From Rusavskia elegans (Eukaryota; Ascomycota; Lecanoromycetes; Teloschistales; Teloschistaceae): 64,000 nt of DNA. The notes under the pieces were generated by a model that did no database searches, was not told where the DNA came from, and saw nothing but the letters and a program-made list of their open reading frames with translations. Positions 25,391-36,540 of the stretch are shown piece after piece. Position 1 is the stretch's first letter; every line of letters begins with the position of its first letter. The position numbers and the translations under genes were made by a program. The DNA lies in contig SAUG01000002.1 of assembly GCA_011316305.1 (NCBI GenBank), positions 124,001 to 188,000 of the forward strand. The letters are read 5' to 3'.

Positions 25391-27107
25391 GGCGCGTTGT
25401 GATGTTGAGTACAGACTTGCGCAAGGGAAGGGAGCGATCGAATTTGAGGTGAAAGTTTGCGAAGAGATGTCGGCTTTGCAGCTGTGACGTCCGAATGTCG
25501 ATCCACAGATGTGTGTATCGACAATCACATGGACGAAGTGGTTTCGATCAATGGGGTGGCATGGAAAGTGAGGGAATAAAGGAGCTCAAGGTTCATGCTA
25601 AGCTATTGACTTAGCTCGCTATGCCATCTGCACATAAGCCCGCAGGAGCTGCATCTAGCTTATGTTTGGTCAAGGGGATGGACGGGTGAAGCAGATTGGG
25701 TATCAATTCTGCGCGGGCCGAGTCGGGTCTCGGTCTCAAAACATTCTTGTCGGATGCAGGAACACGATTACTCACGAAGTACGAGTAGTCCGTGTGACAG
25801 CGAATGTGTGTAGTAGTGGAGTCGAACCAGCTCTTCGTCTCTGCACCGAAAACCGAGCCCATCCAGGTTTAGTGAGCGGTGCGAATTTTCTGACTCGTCT
25901 CCAGTCCGAAAGGGAGCTTGCAGGAGACGAAACAACGATGGCTTCTAGCCCCTGCATCACCCAGATGCAGAGACTGATGGCTTTCGTATCGGACCTGAAC
26001 CAAGGCAAGAAAACGCATGGTTGTTTGCGTGATAGCGTCTGCACTTCGCCACCCACAACGACTGCCCTCTCTACTCCCCCAATGCAACTCGGAATCTTCC
26101 ACGGCCAACTCTGTTTCCAGGGGGGCGCCAAGAGTCCTCGTGGAGAAAAGTACGTGCATCCATGGTGAAACAAACTCGGGACACGATACAAACTGAGGTG
26201 AGTGAAAGATAGAAATGGGCGCTACCCTGTAAGCGATAGGCGACGTATAAGCGCTCCAAGTCAACGTCAGATCATCCGGAGGAGGATCATGCCACGCCGC
26301 TGACCCTGCTTAACCTGTCGAGGCTGGCTGCTGAAACGTCTGCCTGTCGACACCTGGCTTCTAGCTACTCCCGACAGTAGGCCTTCCATCCGGTGAGTGT
26401 ATCGTGTCGCTGACCCCAGAAGCTGCGTATGTTGCTCAGCAGCAACTGTCTACTCTGGTCTGGTAATGAATGGACTGCAGGGAACGTTGAATACGAATAG
26501 AAGAACGCGGCAACCGAAGCTGTTATGATCTTCCTTCACGGCATCAATCGGAGTCATGCAAAAGTATATGCCGTCCCAAGTGTCATTCTGGCGCTCGAAT
26601 GATGTTGGGGGCATCCTGACTGAAGCTCTTTTAGGGATCGGCCCCGAGGGAAGGTACAAACCAGTGGACCTGTGAAGGCAGGCTTCCCAACCATGCCCCG
26701 TCGAAAACTGCATGAAAGGCCAATAATATCACAGTCTGAAACACGGCATGCCTCCAGGCCGCTCTTCTCCATATTCTTCCTGATTCCTCCCGTCACCCAT
26801 GCTCGTCTGATGCCAATTTGGGGACGGTCTGATTCGTCGCTCCTCCTCCTTAGTTCATCCACATCCCGTTTCATTCGAACGCGCTCCCGCTTGTTTGTCC
26901 CTGACCTCGATCTCTGATGCTCAAATCACATATATGCGCAGCCTCTGGCCACTGTTCAATCTTCTTCCTTGCCAATAAACTGTTTGCTACCTGCCAGAGA
27001 CTCTCTTTTCAACGTGTTGATCCACGCTCCTCTGTCGGAGAATTTTTCTCTTCTTCTGGCTTCCTTCAGCGACTAAGGTCTTTCACTCGCTTTACATCGT
27101 TTCAATC
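25391..27107. other. Intergenic, overlapping ORFs only
   Basis: Several 80-168 codon frames overlap on both strands (for example 25662-26168 plus and 25772-26264 minus). They shadow one another, and none has a domain, signal peptide or clear splice pattern. No supported gene. Confidence 0.45.
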
Positions 27108-27691
27108 ATGCGTTCGTGCACCATCATCGGCGCTCTCTTCTATCTCATCTCTACGACAGTGGCTCTCCCTCTCGTCCCACATGGCAAGTAGAAACCACGA
27201 AGTATCTCGAGGATGACATCGCTGACATGAACTTCCCAGTCGCAAGCGATCCTTCTACCTCGACCGTTGAACGACGGTGGGATCCCGTCAGTCTTCTGCG
27301 CAGAATAACCTCCCCGCAACAATTTAACGACGCCGCGATCCGAGCCGCACCAGCTGCCCACCCCAAAAGCCCCGTTCTCAGATTCTACACCGATAATCGT
27401 GTCGCAAAAAGCCTCTTCACCAAACCAGGAGTTCTGGACCGACGGGTGGACGCATCACATCGAGCAGAACCTGCTTTGGCCAGGCGTGGAGAAGAAACTA
27501 CCACTTACGACTTTCCTCAGGGTGCACCTAAGCCTAGCACTGGCTCACCAGAGACCGCAACTGCCTCCGAACCCGATCTCAAGGACCCATATGCCAATGA
27601 ACTTAATCTGGGGTCCAACGATGCCTTTGGCCCCAATTATGGTTGGCTCTTTCGAAACAAGATGGTCGAGGGTAGTAACATAGGGAAATGA
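27108..27691 (+). CDS. Small secreted protein, GC-AG intron
   Basis: Exon 1 (27108-27183) encodes a clear signal peptide, MRSCTIIGALFYLISTTVA. The frame then reads into a stop unless an intron is removed. The interval 27184-27239 starts with gcaagt, the classic GC-donor variant, and ends cttcccag; removal restores the frame exactly (His-Val junction) and gives 175 residues. The mature part has no cysteine, is rich in Pro/Ser/Thr/Asp, and contains dibasic pairs (VERRWDP, LLRRIT, LDRRVD, LARRGEE) that could be cut by a Kex2-type protease. The C-terminal half ends with FGPNYGWLFRNKMVEG. Family not recognised; a secreted effector or processed-peptide precursor is only a guess. Confidence 0.65.
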
Positions 27692-29695
27692 GTGCCTCGT
27701 GTTGGACGCGTACACGTCTACAGTGTTGGCTTGAAATCAAGGGCGCAAGAAGCAAGTCATGCTGTTGCTACGACTTCCGGCTGGGAATCGTTATAACGCG
27801 ATTTGTATGTCCTCCAAAGGTGTACGGAGTCCGAACATCCTTCGCTGGCCTGGCGCCGTGGCGAAACGAACCTGTGTTGGATGAATTCTGGGACGGGGGG
27901 ATTTCCATGTGATTGTATCTCATGAGCTTATGTAATTAGAAATTACCATTTATACATTGTAGGAGACCCGTAAAAATCTTTACATTCTATCTTGATCATC
28001 CCACCATTCTGCAGCTGACATCATTCCCAAAACATTAAGATTCATGACGGCGTCGATGTGATGTTCTGACAGTTGACATGGCCTTGAAAGGCCTACTCGG
28101 ATTTTGGTCTAGACTTCCAATGGTGCCGATCCAAGTCAGCTCCTGTCGTACGTAAAGAGAGTCGTCCACTGCGCGAACTCGACGCCCAAATTTAGCTGGT
28201 GCTACCAAGCAGCTACCCCCATTGGCAAAGGTCATGCCTCCCATCCATCAACATTCTTTCTCTGTAGCAACCACCATCATCTGTGAACCATCTGTGAGGA
28301 AATATCAGACTCACAATCCATCCTTTGACTCTTATTGTTTCAATTCACCCCGCAAGTGCCTGTTTCCCCTTTCCCCCAGGATTCCGCCGAGATGTCCCTT
28401 GTGCACGAGGAGTGAAGCATGCATAATGCATTACTTGTCACGTGATCAACTCTCTTGGCGGCTGAGCTGGAAACCCGTTCTCGCGTCTTCCCTCTCCAGC
28501 AACAATGTCCTCACAGCTCAGCATCTTATAAGTAACTCTTGCATGAAGCCCTAACGACAACACTTGGAAGTCCCCTGATTTGCCGTCTCGCTGTGCAGTC
28601 ACCGCGAACTCGGTTGCCTCGTCGTTGCATGCGGCTGGGGCTGTCATCCGGGGATCGCATGTAAGGAGTTGCAAAGCTTAGAGCGAGCCACTTGTGTTTC
28701 TTTGCAGAACCTTGATCCAAAGTGAAGTCTACGATCTGAATCTCTTCTTTCTCCTACAAGCATACACTGGTATGGCTGTTTCTATTCTTTGCGCTCGACC
28801 ACTCCTTAGCTGATCTTCGGGAATTGAGTGTGACTCGATACGTGTCATGCACCATATTTGGGCTTTCGACCGAGGCAGCATGCTCCGTGTTCGCTTCGAT
28901 GAAGATCATTGTTATGCACGAATCGTCATACAGCGTACTAGTATTCGACAAGAGGTGTAATGGCTGCAAAGTACCCGCCAATCTACCCTCAATTCAAACG
29001 TCTGTGTTTCTGCAGGAAGCACGGCACCCCTGCTGTTGCCAAGCCTCGCATCTGCTGTAAGAGCTCCTTGTATTGGAATATGGAGATTCAGTCATCACGT
29101 TTGATTATGTAATCTCAGTGAGGGCCAGGAGGATTCATCTGAGGCCAATCGCTTAGCGGCAACTAACCTGTTTAGGTATAGTAGCCTTGGCATTGGCCTT
29201 TTGACATCTTCTGGTTCTCCAGCACATAGATTTTTAGACAATTCAATCAGTGCCTTTTCTACCATTTTATTACCTTGATCCTTCCGTGACGAAAAGCTTG
29301 TCGGTGTCCCTTGCGCCTCGTTACACGACGCCTTGTGGCCGAATATATTGTCCATCGCTAGCGAAGTATTGCTGTGTTTCTCCTCTATCATTCGCGATAT
29401 ACGCCGCTCCATTGGCCAGTTAGTCTTACTGCATGTCGGACCCAGAGGGTCATCTCCGACCTCCTGCTGACCGTCGTCGTAACCCTATGATCTGTAATTA
29501 CCTTTGGCTTCGCGGTTTAGCTTTTGGCGGCCACTGTGCCAGGTATGGCATGGGTGTAGTACTACTCATGCTCACAAGAGGTAGTGCTTGATCAGCTTTA
29601 TAAGCTATGTCAGAAAGAGCTGCTCAGCTCAACACCATGCTTGGGGACTTGGATTTAGGTACTTTGGACGTACATGGAGGATGTCTACTCACGTC
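27692..29695. other. Intergenic, no supported gene
   Basis: Two kilobases of ordinary composition with only short frames. A 105-codon minus-strand frame (29095-29412) is the longest and is not recognised. Confidence 0.45.
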
Positions 29696-29703
29696 TATAT
29701 AAA
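29696..29703 (+). promoter_or_regulatory. TATA-like box
   Basis: tatataaa about 140 bp upstream of the ATG of the con-13-like pseudogene, followed by a C/T-rich leader typical of fungal promoters. Position and sequence only; no functional evidence. Confidence 0.4.
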
Positions 29704-29839
29704 CTCGGTCCTAGTCTTCAGATGAAAATCTCATCGTTCAGCATGTCTCGAGATTCATCTACTTCACTCTTTCAGCTCTGCAAACTTTGATTCCGACTTA
29801 CCCCCGCTCTTGACTTTCATCCATCGTCTCCCTTCTACA

Positions 29840-30548
29840 ATGCATGTCTCAAGTTTCGCACTCGTTACTGCATTTTTCTCGGCACTGGCAGCCTCCCAAC
29901 GTCTTACCAAACAATCTCTTCAGAACAATCTAGACACCCTAAAACCGGGACTGGTCAACAACCTCAAGGACACACAGAGCACAAGGGAAAACTTCAAAGC
30001 GGGCTGGATGCCAAAAAGCTGCAAGGCCATCGCCAACAACGAGAAGAAAAGCCCCGCCGACTTCCAGATTTGGAAAGTCAAATACAACGATATAAGACCA
30101 TCTCTCCTCCCCCAACTCTGACTCTACGAAGTAAAATACACACTGATACCAATCGACCGCCACAGTGGTTCGACCCTGGATAATGTGCTTCTACCACAAA
30201 AACAGCCCCCAACCCCTCGACGCCCTGATCAACACCTTCAGCCGCCTCCCCGTCCACACGCCCGACTTCGTCCGCCACGTCATTTCTATCCCCTCGGCCC
30301 GATTAAGAACCAGTATTCGACGGTTATTGCTGCGCAGAAGGGAAGCGGGGATTTGTTGATTCCAGGGGGGAAAATACAGGAGGAGGTTGCCGAATAACGA
30401 GGCGGTGCGGGTTGGGGGCGCGAATCGCGTTATGGGTGCTGCGGCGTTTGAGGATGTGGGTGAGAAGCTCGATGTGAGTATTAAGGATACGGAGGTGCCA
30501 GTTGATACTGGGAAGGCTTGTAAGGGGACGGCGTTTACTTTGAGTTGA
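29840..30548 (+). pseudogene. con-13-like secreted protein, broken and internally deleted
   Basis: The start encodes a signal peptide (MHVSSFALVTAFFSALAAS) and then LDTLKPGLVNNLKDTQSTRE, PKSCKAIANNE, SPADFQIWKVKYND, typical of the conidiation-specific protein 13 family (about 330 residues, resembling secreted metalloproteases). The next segment, RPWIMCFYHKNS through SRLPVHTPDFVRHVISIP, is at 30165-30290 in a different frame. A donor is not visible: ataaga stands where gtaaga would be expected. The middle of the family, including the HExxH-type region, is absent. The C-terminal part resumes in another frame (IKNQYSTVIAAQ, DLLIPGGK), then shifts by one base at the gggggg/aaaa run near 30366 to read RRLPNNEAVRVGG and end at TGA 30548. 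A splice gap, an internal deletion and a frameshift make it a pseudogene. Confidence 0.65.
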
Positions 30549-30859
30549 TGGAGATGGAAGGAGGCTTTCCAATGGGCGGATGGTGTTTGAGGCAGGAGAC
30601 GAGCTTCTGTTCGAGGTGGATGGGGCACAGTGGGTATGTAGGTAGGCTTTAGGAAGGATCATGAATCGTGTTCTCCAAGCTTGAGTTCCTTTGCGTGTTC
30701 CCATGGCGCAAGACGACTCCTAACCTTGACTAGAGTTCGATGCATGAGTGTGGTACTCAAGTGCACAATGATTCGGCATAGAGTAGGCACAACAGTCATT
30801 TCATTCATCATGTAATCGAAAGTAGCATGTACATCCACGACATCTGCAACATATCCACC
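30549..30859. other. Intergenic between pseudogene and alcohol oxidase 3' end
   Basis: 311 bp; holds the 3' flank of the alcohol oxidase gene. No gene seen. Confidence 0.5.
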
Positions 30860-33237
30860 TCAAAGCCTAGCCATCTGTCCATCATTCTTCCAAACCGGGA
30901 CCTTCATCTGTAACGCCTCCCCACTATATCCCAAATCCTCCGCCACAAGCATCGCGGCTTTCTCTCCGATCAACAGCGCCGTACTATAAGTGTTGCACCC
31001 TACATTATCAGGGCAGATACTCAAGTCCGCACACTTCAAGCCTTTCACACCATGGACGTTCAATCTCTCATCAAGCACTCCATGCTTCACAATCGAGTTG
31101 CCTTCGCGGGGCGCCATGGAGCATGTGCCGAGGGAGTGCCAGGTAGTTTCGACATGGCGTTTAACCCACTCTTGGACGGCGGCGATGTCGGCCGAGGTGT
31201 ACTTGAGGTCTTCACGGACAGCTGAGGGCTGAGACGAGGAGACAAACGAAGGATCGGGTCCACGACCGGGTTTAGTCTGGATGGACCAACTGCCATGTTG
31301 GATGCCAGCGGAAATGTGGTTCGGGCCGCCGTAGGTCTTGGTGTCGGCCAGGTTGAGGTCTTGCGCTGCGGCGGGAGAGTCGTAGGCGAAGAACCTAAAT
31401 TTGGAAGTCAATGGCGGGTCGCGTAGAATAGTGGTGGAGTTGGGACTTACGGATGCATGCCTGTGACTTCCCCTGCATACGCGTCCATGCGACGGGCGGT
31501 TTCGCGAGATTTGATGTACGACCATACCATGGGACCCATGTCGCGCTCATCGTTCATGAAACCAGCATCGAAGTCGGGAGCGTCGTAGGGGTTCGGGGAT
31601 ACGATGTGGGTGCTGCCCCGAGAGAACGGATATTCCAAGAAGTGGAACATGCTGAAGAATTTGCCGGGCGGAAGAAGCATATGGTCACCAAAGAAGCTTG
31701 GGCCGAACGTTAGAACTGGTCCCCACAGCCGGGATGCAATGGGCTTACCCAGAGATGACCGAGTAGTGCATGACCGGTTTATCAGGTTTCTTGGCGAAGT
31801 AGCTCTCCCAGCCTGGGCCAAACCCTTTCATGTACTCCTCCTTCATTTCATCCTCGGTGGGCCGGATCTTGACCCCTGCTTCAATGCCATTGGTGGCCAG
31901 TGGACCAGTGCCATTCACGTTCCATTGGTCAAAGACCTTTTTCTGAACCTCTGGATCACCACGCAAGAAGTCATCGAAGCTCTCGGTATCCGGCTTGGCA
32001 CGATATGTGGAGAAGGTGAGATAGTGGTCCTGGAAGTTGAGACCGACCCCCGGAAGATCAACCACTGGTTCAACACCGACATCTTTCAATTTCTTGGGAT
32101 CACCGATTCCGGATCTTTGAAGAACAAGCGGGGTGCTGAGTGTACCGCACGAGACCACGATCTGCTTTCGGGCACGGATAACCCTAGACTGCTGCTGCTG
32201 AGGACGGAGTGGTTTCATCGGGAGGCACTGAACAGCAACTGCTCTGCCGTCTTCGATGATGACTTTGTCAATCTTTGTATTACACATGAGGTAAAGATTC
32301 TCGTGAGTCCTAAACAGCGTTAGGTACGAGCTACACGAATTCATCAGTGCAGATGGATTTACCTCATTGTCGAGTGGATATATGCGTGAGCGGAGTCACT
32401 CCTACGGCCAGTGTCTCGATTGATCCATTTTAGCCAATGCTCCGCACCGTGACCCGTCACCAGATCTTGCAAATCGTCCGTGGTAGGAATGCCTTGTGAC
32501 TCGGTAGCACGGAGAAAATCTTGTGCAATAAGATAAGTGTAATTGCCGAAGGAAACCTGGAAGTTGATCAGCATCAATTCCACCAGACAGACGCACGGGG
32601 ACATTACTTTGATAGGACCATCGAAACCATGGAGATCTCTATTGTTGCAAGCCCGTTGATAGGTCTCATGTTTCTTCATCAGTGGCAGGAGTTCTTGCGT
32701 GGTCCATCCTTTCGCTTGAAAGTCATCGTAATCAGATGCAGAGGCGCGAGTGTACATCATCTGCATCAGTAGCCATCAGCCTGGGATTCTTTGCCTCGTC
32801 TATATGGGACAAGTGTACTCACAAAATTGATGCTTGAACCACCACCGAGAATATTCGCACAGGGAACAATGGCACGTCTATTAGCCAGCCATGGGGAGGG
32901 CTTGGAATGGTAGAAAGAAGCTGTCTTAGAGTCCAGCTTCATGTTCCGAGGATAGATGCCAGGTCTGTTATCTCAGGATGATGAGTCCCGAGCCAGCTCG
33001 ATATCTTATCATCTGAGTGCGGACGCTTCTCACCTGAAGACCCATGGATTATTGAGGTTATTCTCCCCACCTTCGATCAATAGCACCTTGAGGTTGTGGT
33101 CCAGATTCGCCAGCCGTCCTGCAACAACACACCCAGCGGATCCCCCTTTGATGGACTGTTAGCTGTGCTTGGAGAGTCGAAACGAGCGTGGCCTTACCTC
33201 CACACACAATGATGTCGACTTCATCAGGAATCGTCAT
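30860..33237 (-). CDS. AOX1: Peroxisomal alcohol (methanol) oxidase, GMC family, 8 exons
   Basis: Exons on the minus strand: 33198-33237, 33034-33145, 32823-32964, 32608-32760, 32363-32556, 31749-32309, 31451-31696, 30860-31394. All seven introns (51-69 bp) are GT-AG, and the product is 660 residues, the usual length for yeast and fungal alcohol oxidase. Visible are the FAD-binding CGGGSAGCVVAGRL near the N-terminus, PGIYPRNMKLDSKTASFYHS, the signature GGGSSINFMMYTR, FGNYTYLIAQDFLRA, the GMC segment SCGTLSTPLVLQRSGIG, the active-site region TTWHSLGTCSM, and NVGCNTYSTALLIGEKAA. The C-terminus ARL is a type-1 peroxisomal signal. It oxidises short primary alcohols, classically methanol, to the aldehyde with H2O2 release, inside peroxisomes. 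The frame is intact. The neighbouring peroxisomal iron-type dehydrogenase suggests joint work. Antisense open frames across it are shadows. Confidence 0.95.
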
Positions 33238-34518
33238 GACGGTGGTCTACCACAACTTCTTGCTTCGTATACTGGCCGAGAAAGAACAACAGAGCTTGAT
33301 CCCAACAAGGTGTCGGACAGGAGGCCTTTTGTAGACACCCTCTCCTCTCTCGGCCAAGTGGAAGCATACTGGTCTCTGTTGGAAAGCCATGATTGGCACT
33401 GCTGCTTCTCGGTTTCTTTCTGTCGGTAGACTGAAGAGGGGTATCCAACATACCAAACTGGAATCCTTTCCGAACACGGACCTCGACCCGGACGATTCAA
33501 AGCTGGACTCGGAAGCATCCGGTCCCAAAAGACAAAAGCATGCCTAGGAAGAGACAAGTGCGCCTGAGCATACATGATCGGCCAGCTCAAATTGCTGAAA
33601 GCAGTTACCTAGGCGGGAGTATTGGGGGACTTAGCACGATTCCACCAACGAGTAGGATGCTGTCCCGCGTCATAACACGTATGCAAGGCATGAGGCACAG
33701 CGCAGCATTGGCGCAAGCTGGAGCTTCCCCGCAATAAGATTCACAAGACACGGAAAGCGGAGTGAAAATACATGACCTGTGATCCAGAGCATGGTCTACG
33801 AGGGTCATTCAAGGACTTGACAACTCATTTGATATCTAGACAGTACTGATTACTTTTGACAAGGCCTAGGAAGTTGGAAGCTGGAATTTGTGGAAGACAA
33901 CGACGCTGACAAACAAGCCAAGAGCATCAGAAGCGGAATGATCGAGATGAGTGCTCTTCCTCAAGTCCTGATTATGTTGGAGGTGGTGGGGTCAAACCTG
34001 TCACGGAAGTTACGGGACGGCGGTGCCGGGAGCATTTTGCGGGGAAAGCACGGACCATGCGGGGAAGTGCCACGCGGCGTCGATCATATCATTCCATCGT
34101 GATTAAGCAATGGCAATTCGGGGATAAGCCCGCCAGAACAGCCGGAACTGATTCCAACCAACTGAGCTCGAGGCCGTACGGAGTGCTGCCGTTGCAACCG
34201 AGGGCTCGTTGCCCCGCCGAAACCGAATAGAGAAGCAAAGACGCTACGAATTGGACCCCACTCGCTTCGAGTGAAGGTGGGAGCGAAAGGGTGACGTGAA
34301 TGGAGGGAAGAGTGGATGGAAGGTAGATCTCTAAGGAAAACGACATTAGTAGGGAAAGACCTTGGTGCAGCATATTCACGACGAGCTTCAGAGACGATGA
34401 AGCCTTTCGCGTTGCCGAAACAGTCACAGTCGTCATTCGGTCAATGTCAGGAAGGATGAATACAAAGCACATTCAAGGGACTGTAAACGCTGGCTGGTCC
34501 GACGGCCGACTCGTGCCT
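33238..34518. other. Intergenic, presumed alcohol oxidase promoter region
   Basis: 1.28 kb between the alcohol oxidase start and the stop of the iron-type dehydrogenase upstream of it. It must contain the oxidase promoter. Short frames only; no clear TATA box identified. Confidence 0.5.
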
Positions 34519-35655
34519 CTACAGCTTGCTCCTGAGTAAGGAAGCCACCTTGTCATATAGTTCGCCCTCGTCGGAGTTTGTCGCCATCTTGGTGATTTTT
34601 GCTATTTGATACTCATCCACACTGTAGTCCTTGAGCGTTGTTTCGAGGCCCAATGTCTTCAGCAACTCGTCAATAGCGTCGCCAACGCGGATGGCATCTT
34701 GTTTGTCATCCTCACTCCTTTGGCGACCAATGAATGGCAGAATCCTCGCAATCTGCTCGGCATCCTCCGGATTGTCTGCCTTCAGTCTCACCACACTTGG
34801 AAGTGTCAAGCAAGACGTCATTCCGTGAGGGATGTCGTATGGTGAGCCCAACGCGTATCCCAGTGTATGACTCAGTCCCAGGGAGCCCTTGAGATTCAAG
34901 CCTAGCCCAAATAGAGACATGAATGAAGCCAGTTGTAGCCTTGTGATATGATCCTCATTGTCCGGCTCTTTCTTGTATTTCGGCAGATATTCGAAAAGCT
35001 GGGAAAGTGCCGTCAAGCAAGATTGTTTCGTAGGTGCTTCGCTTGCAGTCGGATAGTACAGGAGCTCGACAGTGTGATCCAGCGAATGTATCCCGGTGGA
35101 TAGCCAGAGCTCTGGAGGTGTTTCCTTGGCGAACGTGCTATCATACAAGATGACTTGGGGTATCAGGCGCGGGTGTGCGACGGTCACTTTGGTGCCCTTC
35201 CTATCGCTGTAGCCTGCTTCCAGAGTACACTCGGCGGCACTGAGTGTGGTGGGAATGGTGATATGGTACAGGAATCCGCCGTGTTTCTCGTGGGAGCGGT
35301 AAGATATGACTTTGGCCGAATCAATTGGACTTCCTCCTCCTATGCTGATGAGAGTATCAATTGATGGATCATCGAACACAGAGTATGTTGCCTCGTCTAG
35401 TTGGGCGACGGGGGCGTGTTGGGTGATATCGGTGAAGGTTCCAGCGTGGTGCTTGGGTCCCAGAAGTGATTCCACCTGGCCAATGAGTGAGGTTTTGTTT
35501 GCGAGGGAGGAGCCAGTGATGATGAAGGCTTTTGATGAATCCGACGGAAGATGAGATAGAAGGTGCTTCTTGACCGAAGAAGGGCCATAGTACAAGGCTT
35601 GGAGCTGGGTGGGCTGCCACAAGCCAGACAGAGGATGGTCGGTCGACTCAGTCAT
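34519..35655 (-). CDS. Iron-type alcohol dehydrogenase / maleylacetate reductase-like, peroxisomal
   Basis: An intronless frame of 378 residues in the Fe-ADH superfamily, closest in layout to maleylacetate reductases. Motifs: nucleotide-binding GGGSPIDSAK (106-115), TIPTTLSAAE (133-142), GIHSLDHTVE (188-197), and the metal-binding region LSHTLGYALGSPYDIPHG (261-278) with His263 and His277. His194 is the usual second ligand, but the first ligand, normally Asp, aligns with His190; maleylacetate reductases also lack Asp here. The protein ends SKL, the canonical peroxisomal signal. It likely reduces or oxidises an alcohol/aldehyde or a ring-cleavage keto-acid with NAD(P)H; the substrate cannot be told. 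It lies 1.28 kb upstream of the alcohol oxidase on the same strand. A 451 bp MITE sits 197 bp before its ATG. Confidence 0.88.
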   Translation of the reverse strand: MTESTDHPLSGLWQPTQLQALYYGPSSVKKHLLSHLPSDSSKAFIITGSSLANKTSLIGQVESLLGPKHHAGTFTDITQHAPVAQLDEATYSVFDDPSIDTLISIGGGSPIDSAKVISYRSHEKHGGFLYHITIPTTLSAAECTLEAGYSDRKGTKVTVAHPRLIPQVILYDSTFAKETPPELWLSTGIHSLDHTVELLYYPTASEAPTKQSCLTALSQLFEYLPKYKKEPDNEDHITRLQLASFMSLFGLGLNLKGSLGLSHTLGYALGSPYDIPHGMTSCLTLPSVVRLKADNPEDAEQIARILPFIGRQRSEDDKQDAIRVGDAIDELLKTLGLETTLKDYSVDEYQIAKITKMATNSDEGELYDKVASLLRSKL

Positions 35656-35779
35656 CGTCGCGTGATCAGTCCAGTGTTGGAAATCCTTTTTGCTGATCCG
35701 TAATGATGGGTACGGAGCTCGCTCGAACCGCCGTTGTAGTCGTCTAGCGATTCATGCTTGATCGAGAAGGACGAACTGG

Positions 35780-35785
35780 TATATA
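35780..35785 (-). promoter_or_regulatory. TATA-like box upstream of the iron-type dehydrogenase
   Basis: cctatatacc on the minus strand, about 125-130 bp before the ATG at 35655. It lies between the MITE and the gene. Confidence 0.35.
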
Positions 35786-35852
35786 GGCTAAAGAAAACTT
35801 AGCATCGTCATTCGAGCCATGACGTAACCATTCGTGGAGATTAGGGGGTTTC

Positions 35853-36303
35853 CCTCGAATTTTGATGATTTGAAATCACCCGAAATCAGATTTCAAATCA
35901 AAAAGTCAAATCACCTCCGGAGGAGATTTGACCCTCTGATTTCAAATCATACGCCTGATTTAACTAGCGTTTCTTGAAGTTTTGTGGTTCTTTCTCCGTA
36001 TATAATCATCTTGATGCTAAAGTGACCTCGCCGTTGCCGGTTATGCCTTGTTTGACTAATCGAGAGGCGATAGGGAGACATCCTGCTTATTCGCCTGTAT
36101 ACCCAACGCCTCTCCGGCATCTTGGATGACCCTAGGTCCCTCTATCTCATGCGCCCTAGAGGCTTTGCTAACTACAGATATGCTAGACCGGGTGAAACCC
36201 CTCAATCCAAATCCAAATCTGAACTGCACGCCAAAAGGCGAATTCAGACCTAAATCTGATTTGGCCTCAAATCAGCAGGATTTCAAATTATCAAAATTCG
36301 AGG
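35853..36303. mobile_element. MITE, 451 bp, with 25 bp terminal inverted repeats
   Basis: The left end cctcgaattttgatgatttg is repeated in inverse at the right end (36279-36303), with one mismatch over 25 bp. Inside both ends are further inverted motifs of the type gatttcaaatc (35863-35950 and 36210-36285), so each end can fold. No coding capacity. Flanking bases tc on both sides could be a 2 bp target duplication, but this is too short to be sure. It is not RIPed. It lies 197 bp upstream of the iron-type dehydrogenase start and 237 bp from the chromovirus LTR. Confidence 0.8.
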
Positions 36304-36540
36304 TCTGAAACTTGTCTCGATGGACTTTCAACTTATTCAGCGTCCATAGCCGAAGTTATTCCGAGCTGTTTTAGCAGGAGGTCTGGACGGTAAACGTATA
36401 TTTTCGCGTTTTTTTACTTCGTATTACCAGCTTAAACTTGATATTTTCTACCCTTCGGTATTTCCACGCAACGCTATTATATTAGCTGGAAATCGAAGGT
36501 TAGAGTCTATTTAGCCCGGGCAACGTTACTAAACTCGAAT

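Noticed and set aside
25662..26264. Overlapping 131-168 codon frames on both strands
   Set aside because: They mirror each other on opposite strands, and none has a recognisable domain, signal peptide or splice logic.
29095..29412. 105-codon minus-strand frame as a gene
   Set aside because: Unrecognised, no intron or promoter context, and no conserved features; left as intergenic.
31604..32323. 239-codon plus-strand frame
   Set aside because: Antisense shadow of the alcohol oxidase exons, whose frame, introns and protein family are certain.
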